From Tetrahymena thermophila SB210 (Eukaryota; Ciliophora; Oligohymenophorea; Hymenostomatida; Tetrahymenidae): 64,000 bases of DNA. Where the stretch lies: the NCBI RefSeq assembly GCF_000189635.1, contig NW_002476425.1, forward strand, positions 124,001 through 188,000, given 5' to 3'. The notes under the pieces are model-generated. The model made no database searches. It was not told the origin of the DNA and saw only the letters and a program-made list of their open reading frames with translations. The translations under genes were made by a program, and so were the position numbers. The stretch's first letter is position 1; each line of letters begins with the position of its first letter. This document shows, one piece after another, positions 50,001-60,394 of the stretch.

Positions 50001-51080
50001 GTCGAAACCCTCATCTAAGACTCCAAGAACAAGGCTCCAGTTAACGAAATCGTCGTTTTATCTTACAACATCATTGAATCTTTATAACCCTTAGTTGATG
50101 ACTGTGGTATTAAGGCCAACTTACACATCCCCGTTATTACTTTCCCCGATCTTAACGGTTGCGTTGTTGACACCTAAGGATTAGTTAACACCATCAAGGC
50201 TATTAAGGATGCCATCTAAGAAAAGAAATTCGAAGAAGTCTTGACCTAAATCGCTACCGCTGTTACTACTCTTAAGTCTATTTCTAGCGAATGCAAGCCC
50301 ACCAAGAATGCCCTCAGAATGGATATCTTACAATGCCTCTCAACTGCCACTAAGGTTTTCAAGGATGTTAAGAACTTTGTTTCTATGACTAAGGATCACT
50401 CCCCTGTCAACGAAATTGTTGTTAATGCCTTCAACGTTATTAAGGAACTCTAACCCTTCTTAAATGCCTGTGATATTAAGGCTGACTTACATATTCCCGA
50501 TATTGACTTCAATGACCTTAATGGTTGCATTGTTGATGGTTCAAATATCATTGATGACTTCAAGACCCTCCAAAAACAATTAGAAGATAAGGACTATCTT
50601 TCCATTATTGGTACCATCCAATCTGCTATTGCTCACGTCAAGGCTGTTTCTGATGAATGCAAGGTACATAAGAACAACTAACCTACTCTCTAAGCTGCCA
50701 TTAACTTGAACATCAAGTGCGCTAAGAATCTCGTCAATGTTGCTAAGGATTCCTTGAAGGTCTACAAAGAATTAAGTAATGATTCTGTTGATATCCTCGG
50801 AAAGCTCTTATCCATCTAAGGTTTATTGAAGGATCTCTAACCCTTCTGTGACGAATGTGGTATCGACATTAAGATTCCCGAAATTCCCTCTGACAGCAAG
50901 GTTATTACCACCGTCGAATGTATTTCTGATGTTGCCAAGGCAGTTGAATCTCTTAAGAATATCTATGTTGATGCTACCAACATTAATATTATTAAGGTTG
51001 CCAAGGACGTTAAGGAAATCTACACCAGCGTTACTGCTGCCGTTACTGTTTGCACTCAAATCAACAAATCTTCTTTCTGA
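47008..51080 (+). CDS. Large secreted protein of ~122-residue Cys-containing repeats
   Basis: Exon 1 is 47008-47290, the intron 47291-47910 (A|GTAAGT to TAAAG), and exon 2 47911-51080. This gives 1,151 codons including TGA. MNKALIAVLMLCIVGSSMA is a clear signal peptide. From about 48615 the protein is tandem repeats starting at 48615, 48984, 49356, 49722, 50088, 50454 and 50841, with a period of 122-129 codons. The consensus pieces are PLVDxCGIKANLHIPVITFP, DLNGCVVDT, ECKPTKNLLKIDVVTCL and EIVVLSYNIIESLQ. Four to five spaced Cys recur per unit, with amphipathic helices between. Units at 49722 and 50088 are almost identical in DNA. Codons favour C-ending forms and TAA for Gln, unlike neighbours, indicating very high expression. 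There is no transmembrane tail. No family is recognised. Cargo of secretory granules or extracellular matrix is only a guess. Confidence 0.85.
48615..50980 (+). repeat. Seven in-gene repeats of ~366-387 bp
   Basis: Unit starts are marked by CCC-TTA/CTT codons followed by an NACGTGTGG-like Cys-Gly codon pair. The spacings are 369, 372, 366, 366, 366 and 387 bases, all multiples of three. Confidence 0.85.
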
Positions 51081-51357
51081 AGTGAGTGAAATAAACAAAA
51101 TAAACATTTTTTACTGAAATAATAAAAATTATTAAAGAATATATAGATAAATTGTAGTACATATAATAAATGGTGTAAATCCCATTATTTTATATTTGAT
51201 AACAATTTTCTTTTAACAAATTTGAGTCATTTATTGAATAATTTCATTAAATTTATTTTATTTTATCTTTATTAAAATTAATTGTCCCTCTAAATAATTT
51301 TTTTTATTTATTTAATCAATTAATAATTCATCTTTAATTTTTTGGTGAGATTGAAAT

Positions 51358-52142
51358 TCAAAAAATTTAGTAAAATAAAAAGATAAAATTTGAATTTCTT
51401 TTTAATAGTTTTTGTTTAATATTATATTAATTTTATTTACAGAAAAAAGTAAATTTAATTTGAAAATAATTTAATTATTTGTTTTTTATTTTTTGTAAAT
51501 AGATTGTTTGTGTTTATTTTTTCAATTATTTTTATAGACTTTCCATCACATCTTTCAAAATATCTTTATAACACTCTCCTTTTAAGTAATATTTATCTAT
51601 TATAAGAAACTTTTTATAAAATAAATAAACCTCTCCAAAATCTAATTTAGTTATTTATTTTTGAAGTCCAAACTTTGAAAATGAGCTATTCTTTAAGGAC
51701 TTTAATTTTTCATTAATTTTGAATGAAAGTCCACTCATCCAATTAGAATCAAAATCAAGGTTTTTTAATGAAGTAAAAAAAAATTGAATCTAAAAGTATT
51801 TAAAATGCTCTATCCTGTCTCAGACTCTTTTTTTTAAAGAGATCATATATTAAATTGAGTAAAAATAAATTAAGTTTTTTAGCTAAATCTGTATATTTAT
51901 AACATCAATTACCTCCAAAAGATATAGCACCTATGACTTTTGTACAAATTTTACAACAAAAACCTGATAAAAATGTATAGCTCCACCTAACTTTCTAAAC
52001 TATTTAAAAAGGTTTCACTATCAAATTTTTATATTGTCACTCATTAATTATATTACAAGCAATAATTTATCATCAAGATAAGAAATTACGAGACTTTTAC
52101 AAATTCTTATTTGAAATTCATACTTTTATGAGTATGCTCATT
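51358..52142 (-). CDS. Candidate minus-strand hypothetical gene or remnant
   Basis: Two exon-like stretches read well in the ciliate code. SQVELYIFIRFLLQNLYKSH near 51915-52010 runs to a donor AG|GTAATTG. RIEHFKYFQIQFFFTSLKNL and FDSNWMSGLSFKINEKLKSL lie near 51640-51815, continuing to TGA 51358. No clear start was found. It could be a live gene, or a remnant beside the duplicated locus. No family is recognised. Confidence 0.35.
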
Positions 52143-52420
52143 TATTTATTTTAATTTAATTAATACTTCTCTTCGATTTGATACTTAAAACACCTTAAAA
52201 AAATTAATTCTAATATAAAAGTAAAAAAATTAATATTGGGTTAGAATAAAATCAAATCTAAATAATAAAATTTTGGCATAGAAATTAATTATTTAGTATA
52301 TTTGAACTTCATATAAATTTTCTTGATTGACAAGCGATAGCAAAAGAATTAAAAACTACTACTAATGTTCATTTTTTTCCTTAATTATTATTTAGAAATA
52401 TTTAGAGCACAAATCAATTT

Positions 52421-52792
52421 TTTACTAATCACATAAAGATAACTAATTTTTGATAAAAATGTATCATCTTTCAATTAAAAATTTTTCTTTTATTTAGATT
52501 TTCTAATTTGAAGATTGGATACTACAAAAAATTAAACTAAATTTTTTTTATAATAAATTTCATTAAATTTTGAGAATAGTAATTTTATATAGATTTTAAT
52601 TATTGTAATCTTGGATACCACAAAACCAAAATTAATTTTTCTGTTATCAGAAATTTCATAAAATAATCAGAAAAATAAAAGAAGTAAATATATAAATAAA
52701 GAAAATAAATAAAATCTAAATAAAATAAACATTTTTAATTGAAAGATGATAGGTTTATCCAAAATTAGTTATCCTTATGTGATTAGTAAAGT
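52421..52792. repeat. Inverted repeat pair A (arms 52421-52482 and 52732-52792)
   Basis: The left arm, starting TTTACTAATCACATAAAGAT, is matched by the reverse complement of the right arm over about 60 bases with few differences. Confidence 0.8.
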
Positions 52793-52890
52793 ATTTATTT
52801 ATTTTCTTTATTTATATATTATATATTTGCTTCTTTTATTTTTCTAATCATTTTATAAGAAAAATTAATTTTGGTTTTTTGTAGTATCCA
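52611..52890. repeat. Inverted repeat pair B (arms 52611-52709 and 52795-52890)
   Basis: The left arm, starting TTGGATACCACAAAACCAAA, matches the reverse complement of the right arm over about 95 bases. The pair interleaves with pair A (order A-B-A'-B'), so this is not a simple palindrome. Confidence 0.8.
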
Positions 52891-53088
52891 AATTTCAATT
52901 TAATAAAATCTAAATAAAATTAATTTGAAACTTGGATACTACAAATAGACAAAATTAATTTTTCTTTGATTAGAAATTTGATAAATAGAAATAGAAAAAA
53001 ATAAAAGCTTAAAAAATAAAGAAAATAAATAAATAATGAAACAAATAATAATTAAATTCAAAAAAACAAATACTAAAGATCAAAAAAA

Positions 53089-53598
53089 ATGAAAATCTAA
53101 GTTTTAATTACCTTTATTGCTTATTTACTAATCTTAACTAGTGCTGATGATCAGAATTGCAATTTTACTGTTGATCAATTGAATAATAAAGTATTAAAAA
53201 CTGTTCCAGTCAAAGATTGTACTAATTGCTTTACATCAGATGTTACATTAACTATATAGTCAAATAGTTAATAAATCACTTCTCTAAAATTGACAGCCGT
53301 CGAATCTAGCAGCCCTGTATAAAGTGTAACTCTATAACCTGCTGGTAAATCTTTAATTCTTAATACTAGTTTTAGCATATACTATCCTCTTCCTATAGGT
53401 TATTCTTAAAGTAATTTTATTACCTCCTGCAAAACAAAATAAACTAACGGATAAATTGTTTCTTTTGAATTAACTTTCTCAGCTGATATAAATGACCATT
53501 ACTAAAATTTTACATTAAATAATGGATATACTAGTGGCTTATTACTTAAAAGCGTAGCTTCTATCTCAATGATTATTTGTTTTGTGCTATTTTTCTGA
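53089..53598 (+). CDS. Small surface-protein paralogue 1 (signal peptide, GPI-like tail)
   Basis: Single exon of 170 codons. MKIQVLITFIAYLLILTSA is a signal peptide. The mature part has four Cys (NCNF, DCTNC, SCKT) and a conserved core (CFTSDVTLTIQSNSQQITSL, LKLTAVESSSPVQSVTLQP). The C-terminus (SVASISMIICFVLFF) is hydrophobic and ends without a charged cytosolic tail, as in GPI-anchor signals, with NNGYTSG as possible anchor site region. Five related copies follow in tandem on the same strand. The family is not recognised; by analogy with ciliate immobilisation antigens it may be cell-surface. Confidence 0.8.
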
Positions 53599-54436
53599 AC
53601 CAATTAGAATAGAAAATAATTTTAAAATAAATTTTTATATTTTTTATATTTTTAGTCAGGTTTTAGTATTTAAAAATAATTGAAAAATGAAAAATATGAT
53701 TTCTTAAAAAATACTAGTTTCAAAATTTTATTTTTATGTTTTTAAAAATATATGAATTATAATTTAAGAATTAGTATTACCTAATTTGTAAATTTTTTAT
53801 AATGTACTTCTAGTTAGTCTAGGTTCAGATAAATTTCATAGAATATTTAATAAAATATTTTTTATGATTAAAAAAAGAAAGTTTCCTTCAAAAACTGATA
53901 ATGGAATCAATAATTAAATTTTCAAAAATTACAAAAAAATATTAAATGTATTAAATATAAATAAATATTTTTATCTATTTTAATTTCTCACATTTTTTTT
54001 AGTATTTAAAAGTTTGTTTTTTAAGAAATAAAATTGATAGAATAATAATGTTAAATATAACGAAGAATAAATTAATTTGAGTTTACTATAATAAAACAAA
54101 TAAATAAATTATATCTTACTAAATTAGAGATCAAAACCTTAAATTTAAATTTCGCTTATTGTAAATCAAAATGGCATTTTACTCTATGATAAATAAACAA
54201 AAATAAAAAAGTTAGAATAAAAAAATGAGAAAATTTATTTATCTTAAATATTTATATTCATTACAGACAAATAATAAAAATATATTTTTCTTCAATTTAT
54301 ATAAATATATGTCAAGTTATTAATAACATATAAAAAAATATTGTATTAAATAAGAAATAATAATAAAATAAATAATATATAAGTAAAATTATCAAAAATT
54401 TAAAGATATCAATCACATAATAATTAAAATGGAGAA
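53599..54436. other. Intergenic, AT-rich
   Basis: Downstream of paralogue 1. It contains a partial copy of the upstream module near 54205 (AAAAAAGTTAGAATAAAA). No coding signal was seen. Confidence 0.45.
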
Positions 54437-54778
54437 ATGTTAAAGGATAAAAAGAAAAAACATAATAATTATTAATAAATAAAGCAAACAGAAATTTATA
54501 ATTAAGAAAAAATTTTAATTAGTTAGATTAATAATTATAATGAAGTGACCAATATATTATAAATTATTTTTTTTAAAAAAGAAGATGGATAATATGTAGA
54601 TCGAAAAATAAGAAAGTAAAATATTAAAGATGCATATGATGAATTATTATAATTATCTAATAAATTTTTAAGTTAATAATAAGAATAAAAAACTAATAAA
54701 AAAGTTAGAATAAAATAAATAATTGTAGTTAGACAAAAGTATTCATTATTAAATATTTTTGAAAATTAATTTGATTGA
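54437..54778 (+). CDS. Candidate short ORF or gene remnant
   Basis: A 114-codon ciliate frame, Lys/Asn/Gln-rich, with a protein-like centre (FFKKEDGQYVDRKIRKQNIK, DAYDELLQLSNKFLS). Its last ~25 codons overlap the first copy of the 370-bp upstream repeat, so the end may be truncated or accidental. No family is recognised. Confidence 0.25.
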
Positions 54779-55440
54779 ATAATAAAAACAAGAGAAATAA
54801 ATTATATTGCTGTTTTACATATTTTTGCTTAAATGAAATATTTAGAGTAAAAACTAGATTTTTATTTTCTATAGACAGGCATAGAGAAAATTAAATATGT
54901 TTTTAGATACAAAATCTGAATCAATTTATTGATTGATGAATCACTTTCTTAAATATTAATTTTAATATCTTTAATTTTGAAAACTAGAAAAGTCCAAATT
55001 TAATTTTTTTTTGATCAGGATTTCATAAAATTTGTAAGAAAAATAAAAGCTATAAAAAATAAATAAAAAAGTTAGAATAAAATAAATAATTGTAGTTAGA
55101 CAAAAGTATTCATTATTAAATATTTTTGAAAATTAATTTGATTGAATAATGATAGTAAGAGAAATAAAGTATATTGTTGTTTTACATATTTTTGCTTAAA
55201 TATTATTTTGAAATATTTAGAGTAAAAACTAGATTTTATTTTCTATAGATAGGCATATAGAAAATTAAATATGTTTTTAGATACAAAATCTGATCATCAA
55301 TTTATTGATTGATGAATCATTTTCTTAAATATTAATTTTAATATCTTTAATTTTGAATACTAGAAAAGACCAAATTTAATTTATTTTGATCAGGATTTCA
55401 TAAAATTTGTAAGAAAAATAAAATCTATAAAAAATAAATA
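54699..55440 (+). repeat. Tandem duplication of the ~370-bp upstream module
   Basis: Copy 1 starts about 54699 and copy 2 about 55066. Both begin AAAAAGTTAGAATAAAATAA and proceed in parallel to the TTTCATAAAATTTGTAAGAA segment. Copy 2 abuts paralogue 2. Confidence 0.85.
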
Positions 55441-55505
55441 AAAAAAATAAATAATCAAATAATAATTAAATTCAAAAAAAAAAAAACACTATTGATTAGA
55501 AAAAA

Positions 55506-56012
55506 ATGAAAGTTTAATTTTTAATTACCTTTACTGCTTATTTGCTAATCTTAACTAGTGCTACTGATGAGAATTGCACTTTTACTATTGATCAGTTGAA
55601 TAACAAAGTATTAAAAACTGTTCTAGTCAAAGATTGTAATAATTGCTTCACATCAGATGTTACGTTAACTATATAGTCAAATAGTTAATAAATCACTTCT
55701 CTAAAATTGACAGCCGTCGAATCTAGCAGCCCTGTATAAAGTGTAACTCTATAACCTGCTACTAAATCTTTAACTATTAATACTAATTTTAGCATAGACT
55801 ATCCTACTCCTGGAGGTTTTTCTTTCAGTAATTTGATTATCTCCTGTAACACAAAATTAATTTCAGGAAAACTCTACTATGATTTAACTTTCTAACCTAA
55901 AGTAAATGGCTAATTCTAAATATTTACATTAAATAATGGAATTACTAGCAGCTTATTAGTTAAAAGTGTAGCTTATATCTCAATGATTATTTGTATAGTG
56001 CTATTTTTCTGA
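55506..56012 (+). CDS. Small surface-protein paralogue 2
   Basis: Single exon of 169 codons. It has the signal peptide MKVQFLITFTAYLLILTSA and Cys at NCTF, DCNNC and SCNT. The core CFTSDVTLTIQSNSQQITSL is identical to paralogue 1 at residues and nearly so in DNA. The tail is SVAYISMIICIVLFF. Divergence is concentrated in the last third (PTPGGFSFSNLIISC), possibly the exposed region. It sits directly downstream of the duplicated upstream module. Confidence 0.8.
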
Positions 56013-56803
56013 GTAAAGTATAAAAGAAAATAATTTATGTTTAAAAAGTAAATTATTATATCTTTTATTTAAATTTTTAATCAACTTTTAGTATTTAAAA
56101 ATAATTGAAATATACAAAATATGATTGCTTATAAAATATTTGTTTGCTTTAAATTTTATGTATTTAAAAATGCAGTATGCGAGTTATATTTAATAATTTA
56201 CTTTTAGTTAGGTTGAATATCATATAATATTCATTAAATATCTAAAATAATACTTTTTATAACAAAAAGAAATTTTATTTCAGGAAATGAAAATGGTATC
56301 TATCTATCTATCTAATAAATATTCAAATATAAATTTTACTATCAACTAATACTAAGAAATTTAATTCTTGCTACTTATGATGATATTAGAATTTGATAAA
56401 TTAATACAATTTCTACAATAATATTTTTTAGCTTTTTAATCCCCTTAATAAAAAAGCCCAAAAATTTCAAAAAATATTGAATATTGTATTTGAACACTTT
56501 TTATAGTATATATTTATATATTATATTCAATTTATGAATTTTATTTAATAGTGATATTTTTTACATACTTTTTCATAAATATTTTAATTTTTTTTTCATT
56601 TTAAATTAAACATAATTTAGATATTAAAATATAATGCTATCCAGTTCTTCATATTTTAATACCTGGATTAGCAATATATAAGTGGATAATTGAATGTATA
56701 TATTATAAAAATTATTTTTAAAAAGGTGTGTGTAAGAAAAGTGCTAATACGCTGATTTATACTGCGACAAAAATTATTTTATCTTCTACACTATAAACTT
56801 TTA
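56013..56803. other. Intergenic, AT-rich
   Basis: Contains an (ATCT)n tract near 56299-56314. A segment near 56480-56690 is repeated near 59440-59650 downstream of paralogue 3, including TATTGAATATTGTATTTGAAC-like and AATATAATGCTATC sequence. Confidence 0.5.
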
Positions 56804-58135
56804 GATCCATAAAATTTATTCAATTGAATAAAATATTCAGTCTAGCTTTCACAAAATTATATCATATTTTTAGATAATTTAAGTATGAAAATTGAATAAA
56901 TCTTTACTAAACTATTAAAATATTATAAAAATAGTAAAATATTTCACTTTAACTTATATAAAAAAATAAACATTCTAATAATAAGAAAAAATTAATAAAT
57001 ATAACTCGATCCATATTTTATCATCCTAAAAGTACTACCGTGGGTAAGCATGAATAAGGATTATCTAAAAAAAAAATCTTTTTAAAAATTTTTTATCCTT
57101 TTTTATCCTTATTTTAAATTCATCATTATTCAAAAATTTTCCTTATTCATGAGTACCTACGGTACTCTTTAATTTTTTTTATGGTCATTATTTATAATAA
57201 GAAAGTATAATCAGAAAAATTTTATTTTATTTTAATATTTTTATTTTGAAATAAAACAAAAAAATTATATTAATTTATTTTTTTTAACTTAAACTTAAAT
57301 TATAACTTAAAAGCATAAATTATTATAGATTAAAATATCTATTTATATTTTTTGCTGTAATATAATACTTTTAAATACTATAGTAGACTATTTTATATTG
57401 TAAGATATAACATAAGCCAACATATTTTGAATGATTTTGATTAGAAAAAATTAATCTTAATTATTCCTTATCTAATTTTAATCAGAAAAATTTTACACCA
57501 TACTCAAATTTTAATTAGAAAAATAATTTATTTAGAAAGAGATCCATAAAATTTATTTTGAATAAAACATTAAGTCTAGCTTTTCCAAAATTATATCATA
57601 TTTTTACATAATTTAAGTATAAAAATTGAATAATTCGATAATAAAATATAAACTATTCAAATATTATTAAAATAGTAAAATATTTCACTTTAACTATAAT
57701 AAAAAAACAAGCAATCTAATAATAAGAAAAAGCTAAAAATATAACTCGATCTTTTTTTTATCAGACTAAAAGTACTTCTCTTTAATCTATCTTGTGGGCA
57801 TTTCTTATAAGAAAGTATGATCAGAGAAATTTTATTTTATCTTAATATTATAATTCTGAAATAAAACAAAAAAATAATATTGATTAATTTTTTTTAACTC
57901 AAGTTTAAATTATAACTTAAAAGCATAAATTATGATAGATTAAAGTATCTATTTATATTTTTTGCTGAAATATAAAACTTTTAACTATTATAGTAGGTTA
58001 CTTTATATTGTAAGACATAACATAAGCCAACATGATTTTGATTAGAAAAAATTGATCTTAATGAAACCTTATCTAATTTTAATCAGAAAAATCACCAAAC
58101 CCTAATTTTAATTAGAAAAAGAATTTATCTAATAG
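56804..58135 (+). repeat. Tandem ~600-bp direct repeat
   Basis: Copy A is 56804-57540 and copy B 57541 to about 58135, both starting GATCCATAAAATTTATT. They run in register through TAACTCGATC, AACATAAGCCAACAT and TTAATCAGAAAAAT. Copy A is longer because of the insertion at 57036-57161. No coding frame was seen. Confidence 0.82.
57036..57161. mobile_element. MITE-like terminal-inverted-repeat insertion
   Basis: A 126-bp segment present in repeat copy A and absent from the matching site in copy B (near 57770). It has imperfect terminal inverted repeats: TACCGTGGGTAAGCATGAAT at the left, against the reverse complement of CATGAGTACCTACGG at the right. GTAC flanks both sides (57032-57035 and 57162-57165), as expected of a target duplication. 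It has no coding capacity. Confidence 0.6.
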
Positions 58136-58537
58136 CTTATAAAAGAATATTTAAAAAACCATTTAATTTTATCTTCTCCATAATTTAAACCTAAAAATTT
58201 TATTTCTATAAATTATTTTTTGGTTTAACCATTTTACTCTTAAGCTTTACAACTATAAACGTTAATATAAGTATAACAAATCATTTTTAAGTTATAATAA
58301 ATTATAAAACATAAATTATATGTTTTAGAGTTTTAGTGTTTTAGTGAATGTAATGTTTTTTAGCTTTGACTCAATCAAATTTAATTTCATAATTATTTCT
58401 TTTCAATAAAAAAATTTCTTATCTAAATTAAAAAATTTCTAATAGAAATATTTGATATTAAGTTTAAAACGATGATAACTTTACTAAACAAATTATAATT
58501 TATTAACAAGTAAAACTTTAAAAAGGTAAAAAAAAAA
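58136..58537. promoter_or_regulatory. Upstream region of paralogue 3
   Basis: AT-rich spacer, unlike the upstream module of the other paralogues. It ends in an A-rich stretch before the ATG. No defined motif was seen. Confidence 0.35.
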
Positions 58538-59098
58538 ATGAATTTTAAACAAATAATCTTTATCACTATTTAATTACTCATTTTAGTCAGTGCTGATATC
58601 TGTACTTTTTCTATTAGTTAGCTTAATAATTAAGTATTAAAGCTCATAAACTAAAAAAAATGTGATTAATGTTTCACTTCTGATGTTAAGTTGACTATTT
58701 AATCTAACAATTAGTAAATCACCTCTCTAACTTTAACAGCTACCTCTAATTTGAGTACAGTCACATCTCTTGATTTGTTACCAACCACCAAATCTTTGAC
58801 TTTAAACCAAAGCTTTATGGTAGAATCATATACTAAAGGAATGATTTCTTCTTTCAACTTTATCGCTTAATGCAAAACCCAAATAGTTAATGGATTTGTT
58901 GTTTAAGATTTGGTGTTTAAAGCTATATTAAATGAAAATACTCAATATTTTGAACTAAGCAACGTAACTAGTGGGACTAGCGCTAGTGGAACAAGCGGAA
59001 CTAGTGGAACAAGCGGAACTAGCGGAACTGGTAGTAATAGCTCATCAACAAAAATAAGCTTTGTATTATTTATCCTTAGCTTATATTTGCTATTTTGA
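58538..59098 (+). CDS. Divergent surface-protein paralogue 3 with Thr-Ser-Gly stalk
   Basis: Single exon of 187 codons. The signal peptide is MNFKQIIFITIQLLILVSAD. The family core is recognisable (CTFSISQLNNQVLK, CFTSDVKLTIQSNNQQITSL) but much diverged. Before the hydrophobic tail (STKISFVLFILSLYLLF) lies a low-complexity TSG/SGT repeat of about 20 residues, typical of a stalk next to a GPI-anchor site. The start at 58538 follows an A-run. The upstream sequence differs from the other copies, so this is probably an older or separately regulated member. Confidence 0.8.
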
Positions 59099-59884
59099 TA
59101 ATCATAAAATTAGAAGCAAATTATTAAAAAACTATTTAAATTTTTTTATATTTAAATTGTGTTTGTTTATTGTTAGTAAAAACCCTTTATGGTAATTAAT
59201 TCATCTCACTCAAAACAAAATAATTGATTGATTTTAAATAATAAAATATTTAAAACAAAATTTACTTAATATTAAAAAAGAAAACTTTTCTTAATATAAG
59301 AAGTTTAAAAATTAAAATTAAATTTTAAGTGACTAATCCAGTGGATACATATGTCAGTGAAATTCTAATAGCTTTTCATGTTAAAATTGAATTTTTAGTA
59401 TTCTTCATGCAGAAATAATTATCCGAGAATAGCAAAAAATACTGAATATTGTATGTATTTGAACATTTTTTATACAATATATTATATATTATATTCAATT
59501 TATGAATTTTATTGAATAATACTTTTTCAAAATATTTTAATTTCTTTTTTTTATTTTAAATTAAGCATAATCCAAATATTAAAATATAATGCTATCTAGT
59601 TCATCATATTAGATACCTTGATCAGCAATATTTAGAGTAAAAGCCAGTTTTATATATTTAAAAGACATATAGTAAAAGAAATAAATTAAAAAATCTGATC
59701 GTCTATTTGCTGATGAATAATTTTCATTTACATCTATTTTAACTGCTTTAATTTCAGAAACAAGAAAGATCAAATTTAATTTTTTTTTTTTTTGATCAAA
59801 ATTTAATAAAGTTAGTAAGAATAATAAAATATATATTAAAATAAATAAATAATCAAATAGTAATTAAACCAAAATTAAAAAATA
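59099..59884. promoter_or_regulatory. Spacer with upstream module of paralogue 4
   Basis: The first half repeats sequence found after paralogue 2 (near 59440-59650). The second half (about 59690-59880) resembles the upstream modules of paralogues 2 and 5, including TTTTTTGATCAAAATTTAAT and AATAATCAAATAGTAATTAA. Confidence 0.45.
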
Positions 59885-60394
59885 ATGAAACTCTCATTTT
59901 TAATTACCTTCACTGCTTATCTGCTTATCTTAACAAGTGCTGCTGACAATAATTGCAATTTTACTATTGATCAGTTGAACAACAAAGTATTAAAAACTTT
60001 TAAAACCTAAGATTGTGATAATTGCTTTACATCAGATGTTACATTAACTATATAGTCAAATAGTAAATAAATCACTTCTCTAAAATTGACTGCCGTCGAA
60101 TCTAGCAGCCCTTTATAAATCTTAACTCTATAACCATTTTCAGAAACTTTAATTCTTAATACTAGTTTTAGTATATACTATCCTCTTCCTAATGGTTTTT
60201 CTACAGAAAATTTGATTACCTCCTGCTAGACAAAATAAATTAACGGAAAAATTGCTTTTGATTTAACTTTCATGCCAAAAGTAAATGACCATTATTACTA
60301 AATATTTACATTAAATAATGGATATACTAGCAGCTTATTGCTTAAAAGTGTAGCTTCTATCTCAATGATTATTTGTATATTGCTATTTTTCTGA
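59885..60394 (+). CDS. Small surface-protein paralogue 4
   Basis: Single exon of 170 codons, closest to paralogue 1. The signal peptide is MKLSFLITFTAYLLILTSAA. Cys occur at NCNF, DCDNC and SCQT, and the core is CFTSDVTLTIQSNSKQITSL. The tail SVASISMIICILLFF has no charged residues after the hydrophobic run. The middle region LQILTLQPFSETLILNTSF differs from its siblings. Confidence 0.8.

Larger units (their letters stand above)
52143..53088. promoter_or_regulatory. Repeat-rich region upstream of surface-protein paralogue 1
   Basis: Contains several forward and inverted copies of a module beginning TTGGATACYACAAA and running through AAATTAATTTTTCT. The last forward copy (about 52930) leads directly to the paralogue 1 start. 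Similar modules precede paralogues 2, 4 and 5, suggesting they are the shared promoter. Confidence 0.45.

Noticed and set aside
50823-51117. Overlapping ORFs on both strands at the 3' end of the repeat gene
   Set aside because: Both are shadows of the plus-strand frame that ends at TGA 51080.
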